This document shows, piece after piece, positions 8,373 through 17,222 of a DNA stretch of 64,000 nt; within the stretch, counting starts at the first letter, position 1; each line of letters starts with the position of its first letter. Made by a program: the position numbers and the translations under genes. Location: contig NZ_KB235948.1 in the NCBI RefSeq assembly GCF_000332335.1, positions 4,994,901 to 5,058,900 on the forward strand, read 5' to 3'. This DNA is from Kamptonema formosum PCC 10802. GTDB lineage: Bacteria > Cyanobacteriota > Cyanobacteriia > Cyanobacteriales > Oscillatoriaceae. The notes beneath the pieces were generated by a model. That model did not search any database. It saw only the letters and a list, made by a program, of their open reading frames with translations, and was not told the origin of the DNA.

Positions 8373-9188
8373 TCACAAGCCCCGGATGACGGCGCTGCCG
8401 GTTCCCTGGAACATCAGCCAGGAGAGAACAAAGTTGAACATGAAGATGGCCAGCAGGGAGGTGACAACTGCGGTGGTGGTGGACTGTCCGACGCCTTTGG
8501 CTCCCCCTGTTGTGGTCAAACCCCAGCTGCAGCCAATGACGGCGATTAAGCCACCGAAGCAGACGGCTTTGATGACGGCGCTGCACAGATCCCAAACATT
8601 GAGGAAGCTGCGGGCGGAATCGATGAAGACTCGTGGGGGGATGCCGTATATGGTGGTTGCGATCAGCATTCCCCCAGCCATGCCGGTGAGCAGGGACAGC
8701 ACTGTCAAAACCGGCAGCATGACGCAGCAGGCGAGCGTCCGGGGTATCACCAGGTAATCCACCGGATCGGTTTTGAGGATGTAGAGGGCGTCAATCTGCT
8801 CGGTTACTTTCATGGTGCCGATTTCTGCGGCGAAGGCGGAACCGACGCGACCGGCAATGATCACGGCTGTCAGCACTGGGCCCAGTTCGCGGGTGAGGGA
8901 GAGGGCCAGCACGCCGCCCACCGCCCTCGCTGCGCCAAAGTTGAGAAATTCTCGCGCCACTTGGATGGTGAACACCAAACCGACAAAGGTGGCGGTGAGG
9001 AGGGCGATCAGCAGGGACTCCGGACCGACGGCTGCCATTTGCTCGAGGGTGTTGCGCCGGTGAATCTTGCCGGCAATCAGGTGCACGATGACTTGGCCTG
9101 CGAGAAAAATAGCGGCCAGCAAACGCTGCAACCACAATCCCAGGCTGGATCTAGAATTGGTTTCACTCAAGGGGGGATTATCGCACAA
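8373..9188 (-). CDS. MlaE family lipid ABC transporter permease
   Basis: About 271 residues, start uncertain because only TTG codons precede the first conserved block; the TTG at 9186-9188 is used here. Family motifs include GPESLLIALLTATFVGLVFTIQ, LTRELGPVLTAVIIAGRVGS, AAEIGTMKVTEQIDAL and LTTTGGAKGVGQSTT. Five or six membrane helices are apparent. MlaE permeases work with an ATPase (MlaF) and an MCE-domain protein (MlaD) to move lipids between inner and outer membranes; in cyanobacteria and plastids the family is linked to lipid trafficking (TGD1). Neither partner is in this window. Confidence 0.9.
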   Translation of the reverse strand: MCDNPPLSETNSRSSLGLWLQRLLAAIFLAGQVIVHLIAGKIHRRNTLEQMAAVGPESLLIALLTATFVGLVFTIQVAREFLNFGAARAVGGVLALSLTRELGPVLTAVIIAGRVGSAFAAEIGTMKVTEQIDALYILKTDPVDYLVIPRTLACCVMLPVLTVLSLLTGMAGGMLIATTIYGIPPRVFIDSARSFLNVWDLCSAVIKAVCFGGLIAVIGCSWGLTTTGGAKGVGQSTTTAVVTSLLAIFMFNFVLSWLMFQGTGSAVIRGL

Positions 9189-9273
9189 CTACAACTTAAT
9201 TGTGGCAGAGCCTCCCAGTGTTTGTTCTTTTGGCTATTCCAGAAACGCCACAGTCCCAGTTGAGAGCTTCACC

Positions 9274-9586
9274 GATGGAGTTCCCTTGCTCGGTTGATGG
9301 AGCTCAGAGCTCGACCGATGGAGTTCCCTTGCTCGGTTGATGGAGCTCAGAGCTCGGTTGATGGAACTCTGATCTCGGTTGATGGGCACCCTTGCTCGGG
9401 TGATGGAGCTCAGAGCTCGGGTGATCGAGTTCCGAGCTCGGGTGATGGAGCTCAGAGCTCGACCGATGGAGCTCAGAGCTCGGGTGATGGGCACCCTTGC
9501 TCGGTTGATGGGCACCCTTGCTCGGTTGATGGAGCTCAGAGCTCGGTTGATGGGCACCCTTGCTCGGTTGATGGGCACCCTTGCTC
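9274..9586. repeat. 15-unit 21/22-bp tandem repeat array
   Basis: Fifteen units begin GATGG and end CTCGG(T/G)(T/G). Three main variants alternate: GATGGAGCTCAGAGCTCGGTT (shown here in two halves: GATGGAGCTCA + GAGCTCGGTT), GATGGGCACCC + TTGCTCGGTT, and a 22-bp GATGGAGTTCC + CTTGCTCGGTT. The first contains a GAGCTC-A-GAGCTC double palindrome. Open frames exist on both strands only because 21 is a multiple of three; no start signal or non-repeat domain supports a protein. Confidence 0.85.
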
Positions 9587-9727
9587 CAGCGGTGGTGGGG
9601 CTGGCTCATTCTGTGTTCTGGTTTGTGACTCTTTTTTCAGCTGCAACCCACACTACTGCCATATATGGGTTTCATGCGGGTATTGACAAAACTCTCGCAG
9701 CTCACCAGCTAGCAATTATTTTCTGAA

Positions 9728-9781
9728 TGTAACATAATTTTACAAAAAATGCTTGACAGCAAAATGGCTGCCCAATAGAAT
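9728..9781 (+). promoter_or_regulatory. Consensus promoter with upstream inverted repeat
   Basis: TTGACA (9753-9758), exactly 17 bases, then TAGAAT (9776-9781). Eight bases upstream of the -35 lies TGTAA-N7-TTACA (9728-9744), a dyad suited to a dimeric regulator; as GTA-N9-TAC it is one base too long for a canonical NtcA site. No intact gene follows: a 16-codon frame at 9855 ends early, and the next recognisable coding sequence is a decayed Rieske-oxygenase tail at 10020. Confidence 0.6.
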
Positions 9782-10019
9782 TGTCGTAACAAGAGGCAAT
9801 GCTTCTCATATATCTGGCGCAAAACTTAATCTCGTACAGAAGAGGGCCAATCTAATGACCGCTCCTTTGACCGGGGCAGACTTATTGCTCTGTTGCGATC
9901 GCTAGACGCGCCCAGAGAAAAGCTTGCAGCAATTTTTGGGCACAGGTGCTAGGGCATAGGGGATGGGAAAAGTTATACTGGTTCGCTAACATCGAACTTT
10001 CGATTTAGAGAAAAACACT

Positions 10020-10181
10020 ATGGCGGAGGTGAGCGCAGACCTCGAACAGGACATCTGAATTTGGAAGAATAAGGTTTACCGGAGCCATCCCTTGCTCAGT
10101 AAGGACGACGAGCTGATCGCGCAATACCGGCGCTGGGTTCGCCAGTTCTACAAAGGAGGAGCTAAGGATAGCTCGACCTAG
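10020..10181 (+). pseudogene. Remnant of a Rieske-type oxygenase C-terminus
   Basis: One frame reads MAEVSADLEQDI, a TGA stop (10056-10058), then IWKNKVYRSHPLLSKDDELI and AQYRRWVRQFYKGG to a TAG. The pattern EQDIxIWxNKxY...P-L...D-x-I-x-x-(F/Y)RRW-x-x-QFY is what I expect at the C-terminus of KshA/cholesterol-desaturase-like Rieske oxygenases. The upstream domains, including the CxH...CxxH Rieske centre, are absent. A strong promoter 240 bases upstream may be what remains of the original gene's control region. The family call is by memory of the pattern and is moderate. Confidence 0.45.
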
Positions 10182-10331
10182 CATGCGGCACAGGGGAACG
10201 AAAACGTGAGTGAGGCAACTGCTCTCTCGCAAGCCAACTCGTAGAAACAGAAAACCTAAAAAGGCTGTCTCTTGGAATACCCTGGCTTATAGCCGTGGGG
10301 AGAATGTCAATTACTAAGAATAGAAAATGAT

Positions 10332-11615
10332 ATGAAGTTAAAATCCCAGCTAAAGGCTCCCATCTGTTGGATTGCCTTGATGCTCGTAATGTCTGGTGCA
10401 AAATGCGGTGCGGATGTAGAAGTAGGAGTTGACAATAAAACTCTAGATGTTTTAAAACAAGGTATTGAGGAGTTAAGGCGACAGCCGGATCGCGGGGAGG
10501 AAACGATGCTTGCCACAGTTAAATAGTTGGAAGAGTCAAGCAACAAAGTAGCGAAGCAAGTGGCTCAGGAAGTTCGTTCGACCTACAATAGTATCGCTGG
10601 GCAAACAGGCAGTGAATTTTCCTGCCGGTCCGATTTCGTTGTTATACGGCTAGAGCAGCGACTGCAGAAAATTGGGCATAAACTAGATAAGGATCGTTTT
10701 CCTGCTCCTGATATATTACCAGTGATTTGCTCTACTAATTCCTCCGATAGCATTACGTTAGATACCAATTTGTTAGTGTTCTACGGATTCGATTTTCAGG
10801 AGGAGTTTAATCAACCAGACAAACCATTTAATGCCTATGTGCAATATGCAGATGGCACGGGGAAGCAAGCAGTAGGCTTTGTAGCAATTCCTCACAACTA
10901 TCAGCTTGTACTGGATCTGCAAAGTCCAGAACTGAAACAGGTTATTCGGGCAATGAACCCAAATAAAGGACCGCAGATCGTACTTGAGTGGGGCGGGCGG
11001 AATGTGGGAGTTAACCCAGATAAACAACGAAATAATCAAGCTGCACTACCAATTATCCTACCGGCACCAGAACCGCCAAAGCCCCTAAAGAGAGATTATG
11101 TCGCTGTTGGCAAGATTGGGCCATTTGGGGGTCCCTATGGTAATTGGACGACGGAGGAAAGATGTCCAACGGGACAGTGGGTGTTAGGTGCTTCGCTGAA
11201 GATAGAGCCAGAACAGAAGACAGGTGATGATACTGCCCTCAATGGTATTTATTTGTTGTGCGGAACAGTTGAAGACAAAGGAAGTGTAACAGAAATATCA
11301 TCTGGAACTGGAGGGTGGGGAGATAAAATAAATGTAGGGAATTGTGGTGATAAGTATGTAACTGGTGTGCAGTTAAGAATTGAAGGACCTCAAGGGAGCG
11401 GCGATGATACTGGCGCTGTTGATGCGGAATTTCTGTGTCAAGATGGGAAAAGGTTTGCTTCCTATCGACTTGGTTGGGGGGGATGGTCAAGCTTAAAAAC
11501 TTGTCCTCCGGCTTCGGCAATTTGTGGCATAAAGACAAAAGTTGAGCCCCCACAGGGAAAGGGTGATGACACGGCTTTGAATGACGCTGAGTTTACTTGC
11601 TGCTCACTGCCTTGA
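10332..11615 (+). CDS. Secreted VMO-I-like protein, frame split by an amber codon
   Basis: One continuous frame of 427 codons has a single TAG at codon 65 (10524-10526). Upstream: 64 residues with a signal-peptide-like start (MKLKSQLKAPICWIALMLVM). Downstream: an uncharacterised domain (about residues 66-250), then a C-terminal domain with three pseudo-repeats, each with W-x-x-x-x-x-CP and a (G)DDTA(L/G)N block, ending DDTALNDAEFTCC. That pattern matches vitelline membrane outer layer protein I (VMO-I), a beta-prism secreted protein known mainly from animals. A TTG directly after the TAG could start a form without signal peptide, but no ribosome binding site precedes it. GC content is visibly lower than in neighbours, suggesting acquisition. 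Confidence 0.75.
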
Positions 11616-11786
11616 AAAGGGGAGATATCAATAAATTTGTTGAGTGCGGTTCAGAGCAGTTGCCGACAGGGGCGCTGGATCATAGAAAATTTTCAGCCAG
11701 CTTTTAGCGCCCTCTCTTATAAAGAGTCTCTTAGAGGCAGGGCATATCTGCAAAAAAACGCCACACTCCCCCCGCACCCCCTGTAC

Positions 11787-11824
11787 AAAAAAACCGGGTA
11801 ACTTCGGCGAAACCCGGTTTTTAA
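11787..11824. terminator. Bidirectional intrinsic terminator between VMO-I-like gene and ppx
   Basis: AAACCGGGT (11791-11799) pairs with ACCCGGTTT (11812-11820), flanked by A-run on the left and T-run on the right, so it would work for both convergent transcripts. Confidence 0.7.
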
Positions 11825-11862
11825 ACGAGCGCCAACGTCTTCAAAAAAGCCGGTTTTCCAAC

Positions 11863-13506
11863 TCAGCCAACCGGCACCGGCACCGGCTCCAAGCGAGCCA
11901 CCAATTTAACGCCGTATTCCGCCTCAAACACCGCTTTCTTCTGATCCAAACTCCAGCGCTCTAAAACGCACTCATCCGAGGGCAGTGCCGGCAGAATCCG
12001 CAAGTGCAATTCTCGCAGCGCCGGACGGAACTCGCACTTCAACCCGGCGATAGCGCCAATTTGCCGCCGGTCGAGCGCCACCGCCAGCCGCAGCAAAGCG
12101 CTCAACTGACTCACCATCTGCCGGTGCTGTTTGCTAGGCAAGCTCCGGTAGTTTTCGTGCTTTTTCTTCGGCCCACTCTTGCGGTGGTAGCGGGCGATAT
12201 TCGCCATCACTTCTATCTCGGTTTCCGTGTATCCGAGTAGCTCGCCATTGCGAATCAAGTAATACGAGTGTTTGTGGTGAGAAGAGTGACTCACATGCAA
12301 GCCGCAGTTGTGCAAAATCCCAGCCGCCCACAAAAGTTCCCGCTCTTCCGAACTCCAGTTGTGCAAAACGCCCTGAGTTTGGTCAAATAGGTTGAGCGCA
12401 AAAGCTGCCACTCGCTCAGCGGATTCCAGGCTAACTTCGTATTTCTCGGCGATTTTGATTACGCTGCGCTGGCGGACAGAACTCTGGAAGCGCAGCCGGT
12501 CTTCAATCAAACCGTGGGTGAGCATCCAGTCTACTACGATGCCTTCCCGCAGGGAGCGCTCGCAAACCGTCAGCAACTCCACCCCCAGCAGCGTCATGGC
12601 TTCCTGTAAAATTAGAGCGCCGGCTAAAATAATTTCTGACCGCCGGTCTGACATCCCTGGAATTGCCGAACGCTCGGAGTTAGAAAGCTTGCGCAAGCGA
12701 TTCACCAGGTTCGACAAGTCTTTGAGGGTGAATTGGAAGCCGGTGAGCGGACTGGGAACCACACCCATCTTTTCGCGGGCGATAATCCCCGCCAAAGTTT
12801 CAATTGTCCCAGATGTGCCCACCAAACGGGGTTGCTCCCCCGGTTGCAAGTGCGCCCGCAACTCGTCAGCCGGTCGTTCCAGCGTACCCCGCACGAACGC
12901 TTGCAGGTACTGAAACTCGGCATTGCTAATCGGATCGGTGGTGATGAATTCTGCTGTCAGGCGAACTGCGCCCACTTTGGTGCTGCTCAGGGAGCGAGGC
13001 TCGTGCCCATCCCCTAAAATTAATTCTGTAGAGCCGCCGCCAATATCAATTATAATGTGGGGCTGGCTGTTAAATTCCATCCCCGACAGGACGCCCAGGT
13101 AAATTCTCCGGGCTTCTTCTTGACCGGAGATTAAGCTAACCGACAGACCTAACTCCTCTCGCACCTGCTGCAAAAAGTCTCGCCCGTTGGGAGCCTCGCG
13201 CACGGCGCTAGTCGCCACAGCCACAACCGTTTCCGCATTCAGGCTGTTGGCAATTTCTTGGAAGCGCCGCAGAGTGTCGGTAGCGCGTTTGATTACCGCC
13301 GGTTTGAGGTCGCCAGTTTCTGGACAGCGGTCGCCCAGCCGCACCGTTTCCTTCTCTCTGGCAATAATCGTAAAAGCCGGCAGTTTGGGTTCAATCCGCA
13401 CCACCACCATGTGCAGGGAGTTCGTCCCCAAATCGATGGCAGCGATAATCCGGTCTTGCTCCACAGATGGAGCGGGAATCTTAACTAAAGGAACTGTATT
13501 GACCAT
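11863..13506 (-). CDS. ppx: Exopolyphosphatase, Ppx/GppA family with C-terminal HD-like domain
   Basis: 547 residues from MVNTVPLVKIPAPS (ATG at 13504-13506); an in-frame extension upstream is repeat-rich and unlike the family. The N-terminal ASKHA fold shows the phosphate loops AAIDLGTNSLHMVVV, IDIGGGSTELI and LVGTSGTIETLA. The C-terminal half has the HD-type helical domain (AAGILHNCGLHVSHSSHHKH). The enzyme removes terminal phosphates from polyphosphate and/or hydrolyses pppGpp. The divergent prenyltransferase gene on the other side is a neighbour often found in cyanobacteria. Confidence 0.92.
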   Translation of the reverse strand: MVNTVPLVKIPAPSVEQDRIIAAIDLGTNSLHMVVVRIEPKLPAFTIIAREKETVRLGDRCPETGDLKPAVIKRATDTLRRFQEIANSLNAETVVAVATSAVREAPNGRDFLQQVREELGLSVSLISGQEEARRIYLGVLSGMEFNSQPHIIIDIGGGSTELILGDGHEPRSLSSTKVGAVRLTAEFITTDPISNAEFQYLQAFVRGTLERPADELRAHLQPGEQPRLVGTSGTIETLAGIIAREKMGVVPSPLTGFQFTLKDLSNLVNRLRKLSNSERSAIPGMSDRRSEIILAGALILQEAMTLLGVELLTVCERSLREGIVVDWMLTHGLIEDRLRFQSSVRQRSVIKIAEKYEVSLESAERVAAFALNLFDQTQGVLHNWSSEERELLWAAGILHNCGLHVSHSSHHKHSYYLIRNGELLGYTETEIEVMANIARYHRKSGPKKKHENYRSLPSKQHRQMVSQLSALLRLAVALDRRQIGAIAGLKCEFRPALRELHLRILPALPSDECVLERWSLDQKKAVFEAEYGVKLVARLEPVPVPVG

Positions 13507-14063
13507 CCCCGTAGATCTAGGGTTACAACCCCAGCCCATACTTTCAGATTCAGCATATCTTAAAAGGGGTCTTTTTCCGCTCGGCAGGCGCTTGCTGTCA
13601 GGCGTGCTGCGCTCCGCCAGGGAAAGGGGTGAGGGGTGCGAGGTCCTGTCAGCCCCGGATGCTCCCGGATGAGGCGACCGATATCCTTTTCTGTTTTCTC
13701 TCACAATTCCGGGTGCGAAACCGGCACTAGCTCGCTCCGCAGAAGTCTTGCGCAATGCCTGCCGGCAGCGGGAGCATCTGATTTGTGCACTCCCCCCACC
13801 CCCAACCCCTATCCCACTTGGGGTCAGGGGAGAATTCTTTTTTCCCCCCTCTCCCGCCCTGGGAGAGGGGGGTTAGGGGGGTGAGGGTGAAACTCTTTGC
13901 AAAAAGGGGATGCTCCCGACGCCAACTCCCCTGCGGAGCAATCTAAAACGTTCTCGCGACTGAGCGTGAAAACCGCACCTGCCAATGATATACTTATTCG
14001 GGCTACAGTAGCCCAGTGAGTCTCCTAATTCCGAATTCTCCTGCAGGCACTTTAGACACAACC
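13507..14063. other. Intergenic region between ppx and the prenyltransferase gene
   Basis: About 560 bases. 13788-13888 carries a C/G-rich dispersed repeat in which CCCCCCTCTCCCGCC faces GGGAGAGGGGGGTTAGG, one of the family also seen inside the GH38 gene. Promoters for both divergent genes are expected here but no strong -35/-10 pair stands out. Confidence 0.5.
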
Positions 14064-14951
14064 ATGCTAACCGAGCAAGAACGCAAAGCCGAACCGATTT
14101 GGCTGAGGATCGCTAGACTTCTCAGGTGGGACAAGCCATCGGGACGCCTGATTTTGATGATTCCCGCCCTCTGGGCTGTGTTTTTGGCCGCCGGCGGGAA
14201 GCCCCCAGCACCCCTCGTGGCCGTGATTGTGTTCGGCACTCTGTTCACCAGCGCCGCCGGTTGCGCGATCAATGACCTCTGGGACAGAGATATTGACCCG
14301 CAAGTGGAAAGGACGCGCAATCGCCCCCTGGCTTCCCGCGCCCTCAGCGTGCGCACCGGCATTGTTTTGGCGATTCTGGCCTTGCTTTGCGCCGCCATTG
14401 TGGCCCTGTACCTCCCTCCCCTGAGTTTCTGGCTGTGCGTCGCCGCCGTGCCGGTGATCCTCCTCTACCCGCTGGCAAAGCGAGTGTTTCCAGTTCCCCA
14501 GCTCGTGCTCTCTATCGCTTGGGGATTCGCGGTTCTCATCAGCTGGACTGCAGTGACAGGCACATTAGAATTTCAAACTTGGCTGCTCTGGGCCGCCACT
14601 GTCTCCTGGACTTTGGGCTTCGACACCGTGTACGCGATGAGCGACCGGGAAGATGACCTGCGGCTGGGGGTAAACTCCAGCGCCCTGTTCTTTGGGGAGT
14701 ACGCCGCCGAGGCTGTGGCCTTTTTCTTTGCCTGCACCGCCGCCATGCTTGCCTGTGTGGGGGGACTGATGCACCTTTACATTACTTTTTGGATAGCTTT
14801 GGTTGTGTCTGTCGCGGCGTGGACTTGGCAGTACCTCCAGCTGAGAAATGAAAATCTCCCTAAAGCAGTTTACGGGAAGATATTTGGCCAGAATGTCTGG
14901 ATTGGCTTTATTTTACTCGCCGGCATGATTGCAGGAATTTTGACAAGATAA
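14064..14951 (+). CDS. ubiA: UbiA-family 4-hydroxybenzoate prenyltransferase (plastoquinone pathway)
   Basis: 295 residues from MLTEQERKAEP. It is an integral membrane enzyme with about eight or nine helices and both Asp-rich prenyl-diphosphate motifs: NDLWDRDID (NDxxDxxxD type) and the second, DTVYAMSDREDD. In cyanobacteria the equivalent enzyme attaches a solanesyl chain to 4-hydroxybenzoate for plastoquinone. The WDKPSGRLILMIPALW opening is typical of this branch. An upstream ATG (14016) would add 16 residues. It is divergent from ppx. Confidence 0.88.
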   Translation: MLTEQERKAEPIWLRIARLLRWDKPSGRLILMIPALWAVFLAAGGKPPAPLVAVIVFGTLFTSAAGCAINDLWDRDIDPQVERTRNRPLASRALSVRTGIVLAILALLCAAIVALYLPPLSFWLCVAAVPVILLYPLAKRVFPVPQLVLSIAWGFAVLISWTAVTGTLEFQTWLLWAATVSWTLGFDTVYAMSDREDDLRLGVNSSALFFGEYAAEAVAFFFACTAAMLACVGGLMHLYITFWIALVVSVAAWTWQYLQLRNENLPKAVYGKIFGQNVWIGFILLAGMIAGILTR

Positions 14952-15035
14952 ACAACCGAAAACGCCCGCAGATGTCCCCAGATAAGACTGGCCTCTGGGA
15001 CTTGCCGGCATGGATAAAACTGTGGGATTTCTGGG

Positions 15036-15524
15036 ATGAAAAAAATTGTGATTGGGGTGATGGGTCCGGGTGCCGGCGCTACAGCAGCTGACATGCAAAA
15101 TGCCTTTGAAATTGGCCTACTTATCGCCAAATCAGGTTGGGTTTTGCTCACCGGCGGCAGGGATGCCGGTGTCATGGATGCCGCATATATTGGTGCCAAA
15201 GAGGCGAATGGCCTTACTGTAGGCATCCTGCCTACTGACGGCACCGGCATGATTTCTCCCGCAGTCGATATTGCTATTTTCACCGGCATGGGCAGCGCTC
15301 GCAATAATATCAATGTCCTGTCGAGTGATGTGCTGGTTGCCTGCGGTATGGGTGCCGGCACTGCCTCAGAAATTGCCCTCGCCATCAAGGCGAATAAGAA
15401 AGTCGTTTTGTTAAATGATGACGAATCCAGTCAGGTATTTTTCAAAAAGCTTTCGCCAGAAAATGTTTTTGTGGTAGGGAGTCCTGAAGAGGCGATAGGG
15501 AAAGTTAGAGAGGTGTTAGGATAA
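15036..15524 (+). CDS. LOG-like / TIGR00725 nucleotide-binding protein
   Basis: 162 residues forming a compact Rossmann-like fold. Motifs are MGPGAGATAADMQNAFEIG, GGRDAGVMDAAYIGAKEANG and GMGAGTASEIALAI; the last corresponds to the PGGxGTxxE motif of LOG/lysine-decarboxylase-like phosphoribohydrolases, here with the first glycine pair replaced by GM. Some members release cytokinin bases or cleave nucleotide monophosphates, but this short branch has no assigned reaction. It follows the prenyltransferase gene by 84 bases on the same strand. Confidence 0.8.
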   Translation: MKKIVIGVMGPGAGATAADMQNAFEIGLLIAKSGWVLLTGGRDAGVMDAAYIGAKEANGLTVGILPTDGTGMISPAVDIAIFTGMGSARNNINVLSSDVLVACGMGAGTASEIALAIKANKKVVLLNDDESSQVFFKKLSPENVFVVGSPEEAIGKVREVLG

Positions 15525-15539
15525 TTTGTTTATCTCGTC

Positions 15540-15655
15540 AGGGACAGGCGAGACGCCTGTCCGTTGGTCCGCGCCCTATGTGCCTAGTGCTATAAGAATA
15601 AGAGGCAGAGCCGCTGAGAAAGGGTTCCCAGGTTCTACCTGGGAACCAGAAACGA
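15540..15655. repeat. Two dispersed repeats, families B and C
   Basis: 15540-15592 is a family B copy (GGGACAGGCGAGACGCCTGTCC, ending GTGCCTAGTGCTATAA, shown shortened as GACAGGCG..CGCCTGTC). 15603-15650 is a family C copy, in which GGTTCCCAGG faces CCTGGGAACC. They lie between the convergent LOG-like and wecB genes and could terminate both. Confidence 0.55.
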
Positions 15656-15675
15656 GAAGAGGAGAAATTGGGGAG

Positions 15676-16791
15676 TTATTTGTGGGAGTAATTCCCCACA
15701 ATTTGCAGGATGCGCTCGGCGGCGTGACCGTCTCCAAAAGGATTGATAGCGGTTGCCATCGCTTGATAAGCCGCTGAGTCGCTCAGCAATTCGCCGGCGA
15801 CAGCAGCAATTTTGGTTGGGTTGGTGCCGACGAGTTTGGCGGTGCCGGCGTCAATGGCTTCGGGTCGTTCTGTGGTTTCTCGCAACACGAGTACGGGTTT
15901 GCCGAGTGCCGGCGCTTCTTCTTGCAATCCGCCAGAATCTGTCAGCAAGAGATAGCAGCGCTGAATTGCGCCGACGAGTTGAGCGTAATCTAGAGGTTCA
16001 GTCAAGAAAACCCTGGGGTGATCGCCCAAAAGTGCGGTCAGCGGTTCGCGCACTGTGGGGTTGCGGTGCAGCGGTAACAGCAACGCTGTGTCTGGAAAGC
16101 TGTCTAGGATTTGCAGGAATCCGTGAGCGATGTCTTGCAGGGGTTCGCCCCAGTTTTCTCGCCGGTGGACTGTTGCCAGCAGGATGCGGTGTTCGTTCCA
16201 GTCCAAACCGGGAATCTCGCACTCGGGCTGGCGCTTGGCCACGGCCAGCAAGGCGTCAATCACGGTGTTGCCGGTGTGGTGAATTTCTCCGGTGACGCCG
16301 GACCGGCGCAGGTTTTTCACCGCCTGGGAAGTGGGCGCAAAGTGCAGCTGAGCCAGCTGGGAGATCAGACGCCGGTTCGCCTCCTCTGGGTAGGGGTTGA
16401 ACAGGTCATCTGTGCGCAGTCCCGCCTCCACATGGCCAACGGGAATCTGCTGGTAAAAGGCGGCTAAGCAAGCGGCAAAGGCGGTGGTGGTGTCTCCCTG
16501 GACGAGCACCAGTTGCGGTTGCAGTTCTTGAAAGAGCGCTTCCAGTCCCTGCAAACTCCTGCAGGTAATGTCCGTGAGGGTTTGCCGGGGAAGCATGATG
16601 GCCAAATCTCGGTCGGCACTCAGCTCAAAGAGTTGCATTACTTGCTCGACCATTTCGCGGTGCTGGCCGGTTAAAACCACTCGCGTCTCAAAAGATGGGG
16701 AAGCCTGGAACAGTTGGATGACCGGCGCTAGTTTAATAGCTTCTGGACGGGTTCCCAGAGTGATGCAGACAGAGATAGGAGACTTCGGCAT
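15676..16791 (-). CDS. wecB: UDP-N-acetylglucosamine 2-epimerase (non-hydrolysing)
   Basis: 371 residues from MPKSPISVCITLGTRPEAIK (ATG 16789-16791). The GT-B-like fold is marked by GTRPEAIKLAPV, TGQHREM, QGDTTTAFAACLAAFYQQIP, GHVEAGLRT, PEEANRR, LLTDSGGLQEEAPALGKPVL and RETTERPEAIDAGTAKLVG. The enzyme interconverts UDP-GlcNAc and UDP-ManNAc, a precursor for surface polysaccharides. Length and all catalytic blocks look normal. The final bases overlap a repeat-rich area. It is convergent with the LOG-like gene. Confidence 0.95.
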   Translation of the reverse strand: MPKSPISVCITLGTRPEAIKLAPVIQLFQASPSFETRVVLTGQHREMVEQVMQLFELSADRDLAIMLPRQTLTDITCRSLQGLEALFQELQPQLVLVQGDTTTAFAACLAAFYQQIPVGHVEAGLRTDDLFNPYPEEANRRLISQLAQLHFAPTSQAVKNLRRSGVTGEIHHTGNTVIDALLAVAKRQPECEIPGLDWNEHRILLATVHRRENWGEPLQDIAHGFLQILDSFPDTALLLPLHRNPTVREPLTALLGDHPRVFLTEPLDYAQLVGAIQRCYLLLTDSGGLQEEAPALGKPVLVLRETTERPEAIDAGTAKLVGTNPTKIAAVAGELLSDSAAYQAMATAINPFGDGHAAERILQIVGNYSHK

Positions 16792-16969
16792 TGAAGTGGG
16801 TACTAATTTACCAGAGGACAGCGACAACAAATTTAGCGTGTCAAATAATAGGGTGTAAAAAGGCGGTGCGGAAAGCGCTTTCCGATCAATCCTGTTCAGG
16901 GAGTGAAGCTCAATCCTTGGGCTTTGGCTTTCCTAAGCTCTTAGGCTTTTAACCTGCTTTTGCGTTGAA

Positions 16970-17021
16970 AGGAGGCAGAGCCTCCAGATTGCGTTCCCAG
17001 ACAGAGCCTGGGAACGAGAGA
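16970..17021. repeat. Dispersed repeat, family C
   Basis: GGAGGCAGAGCCTCC followed by AGATTGCGTTCCCAG and CTGGGAACGAG. Both parts are palindromic. Other copies: 6118-6163, 15603-15650, 23437-23498 and 34257-34310. Confidence 0.7.
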
Positions 17022-17222
17022 AATCCTTGGGCTTTGGCTTTCCTATCATCCCACACCCCTCCCCAGCTTTCAGGAATTTCAGTATAATCAACAGGGCACA
17101 AGAAATCCATCCCTGCCAGAAAATCACTCAACCGGCTGACTCACGCGCTATTGAACCCTGTGCCAGAAATCAGGTTTCTTTTAGAATAGTGGTTTCTTGA
17201 TGTGCCGTGATGTGCCGTTTAT

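Noticed and set aside
9234..9686. Open frames on both strands across the 21-bp repeat array
   Set aside because: They follow from a stop-free 21-bp period; no start signals, no nonrepetitive domain, and two 22-bp units break the period.
9728..9744. NtcA box upstream of the promoter at 9753
   Set aside because: Spacing is GTA-N9-TAC, one base too long for the canonical site, and its place relative to a good -35 does not fit class II activation.
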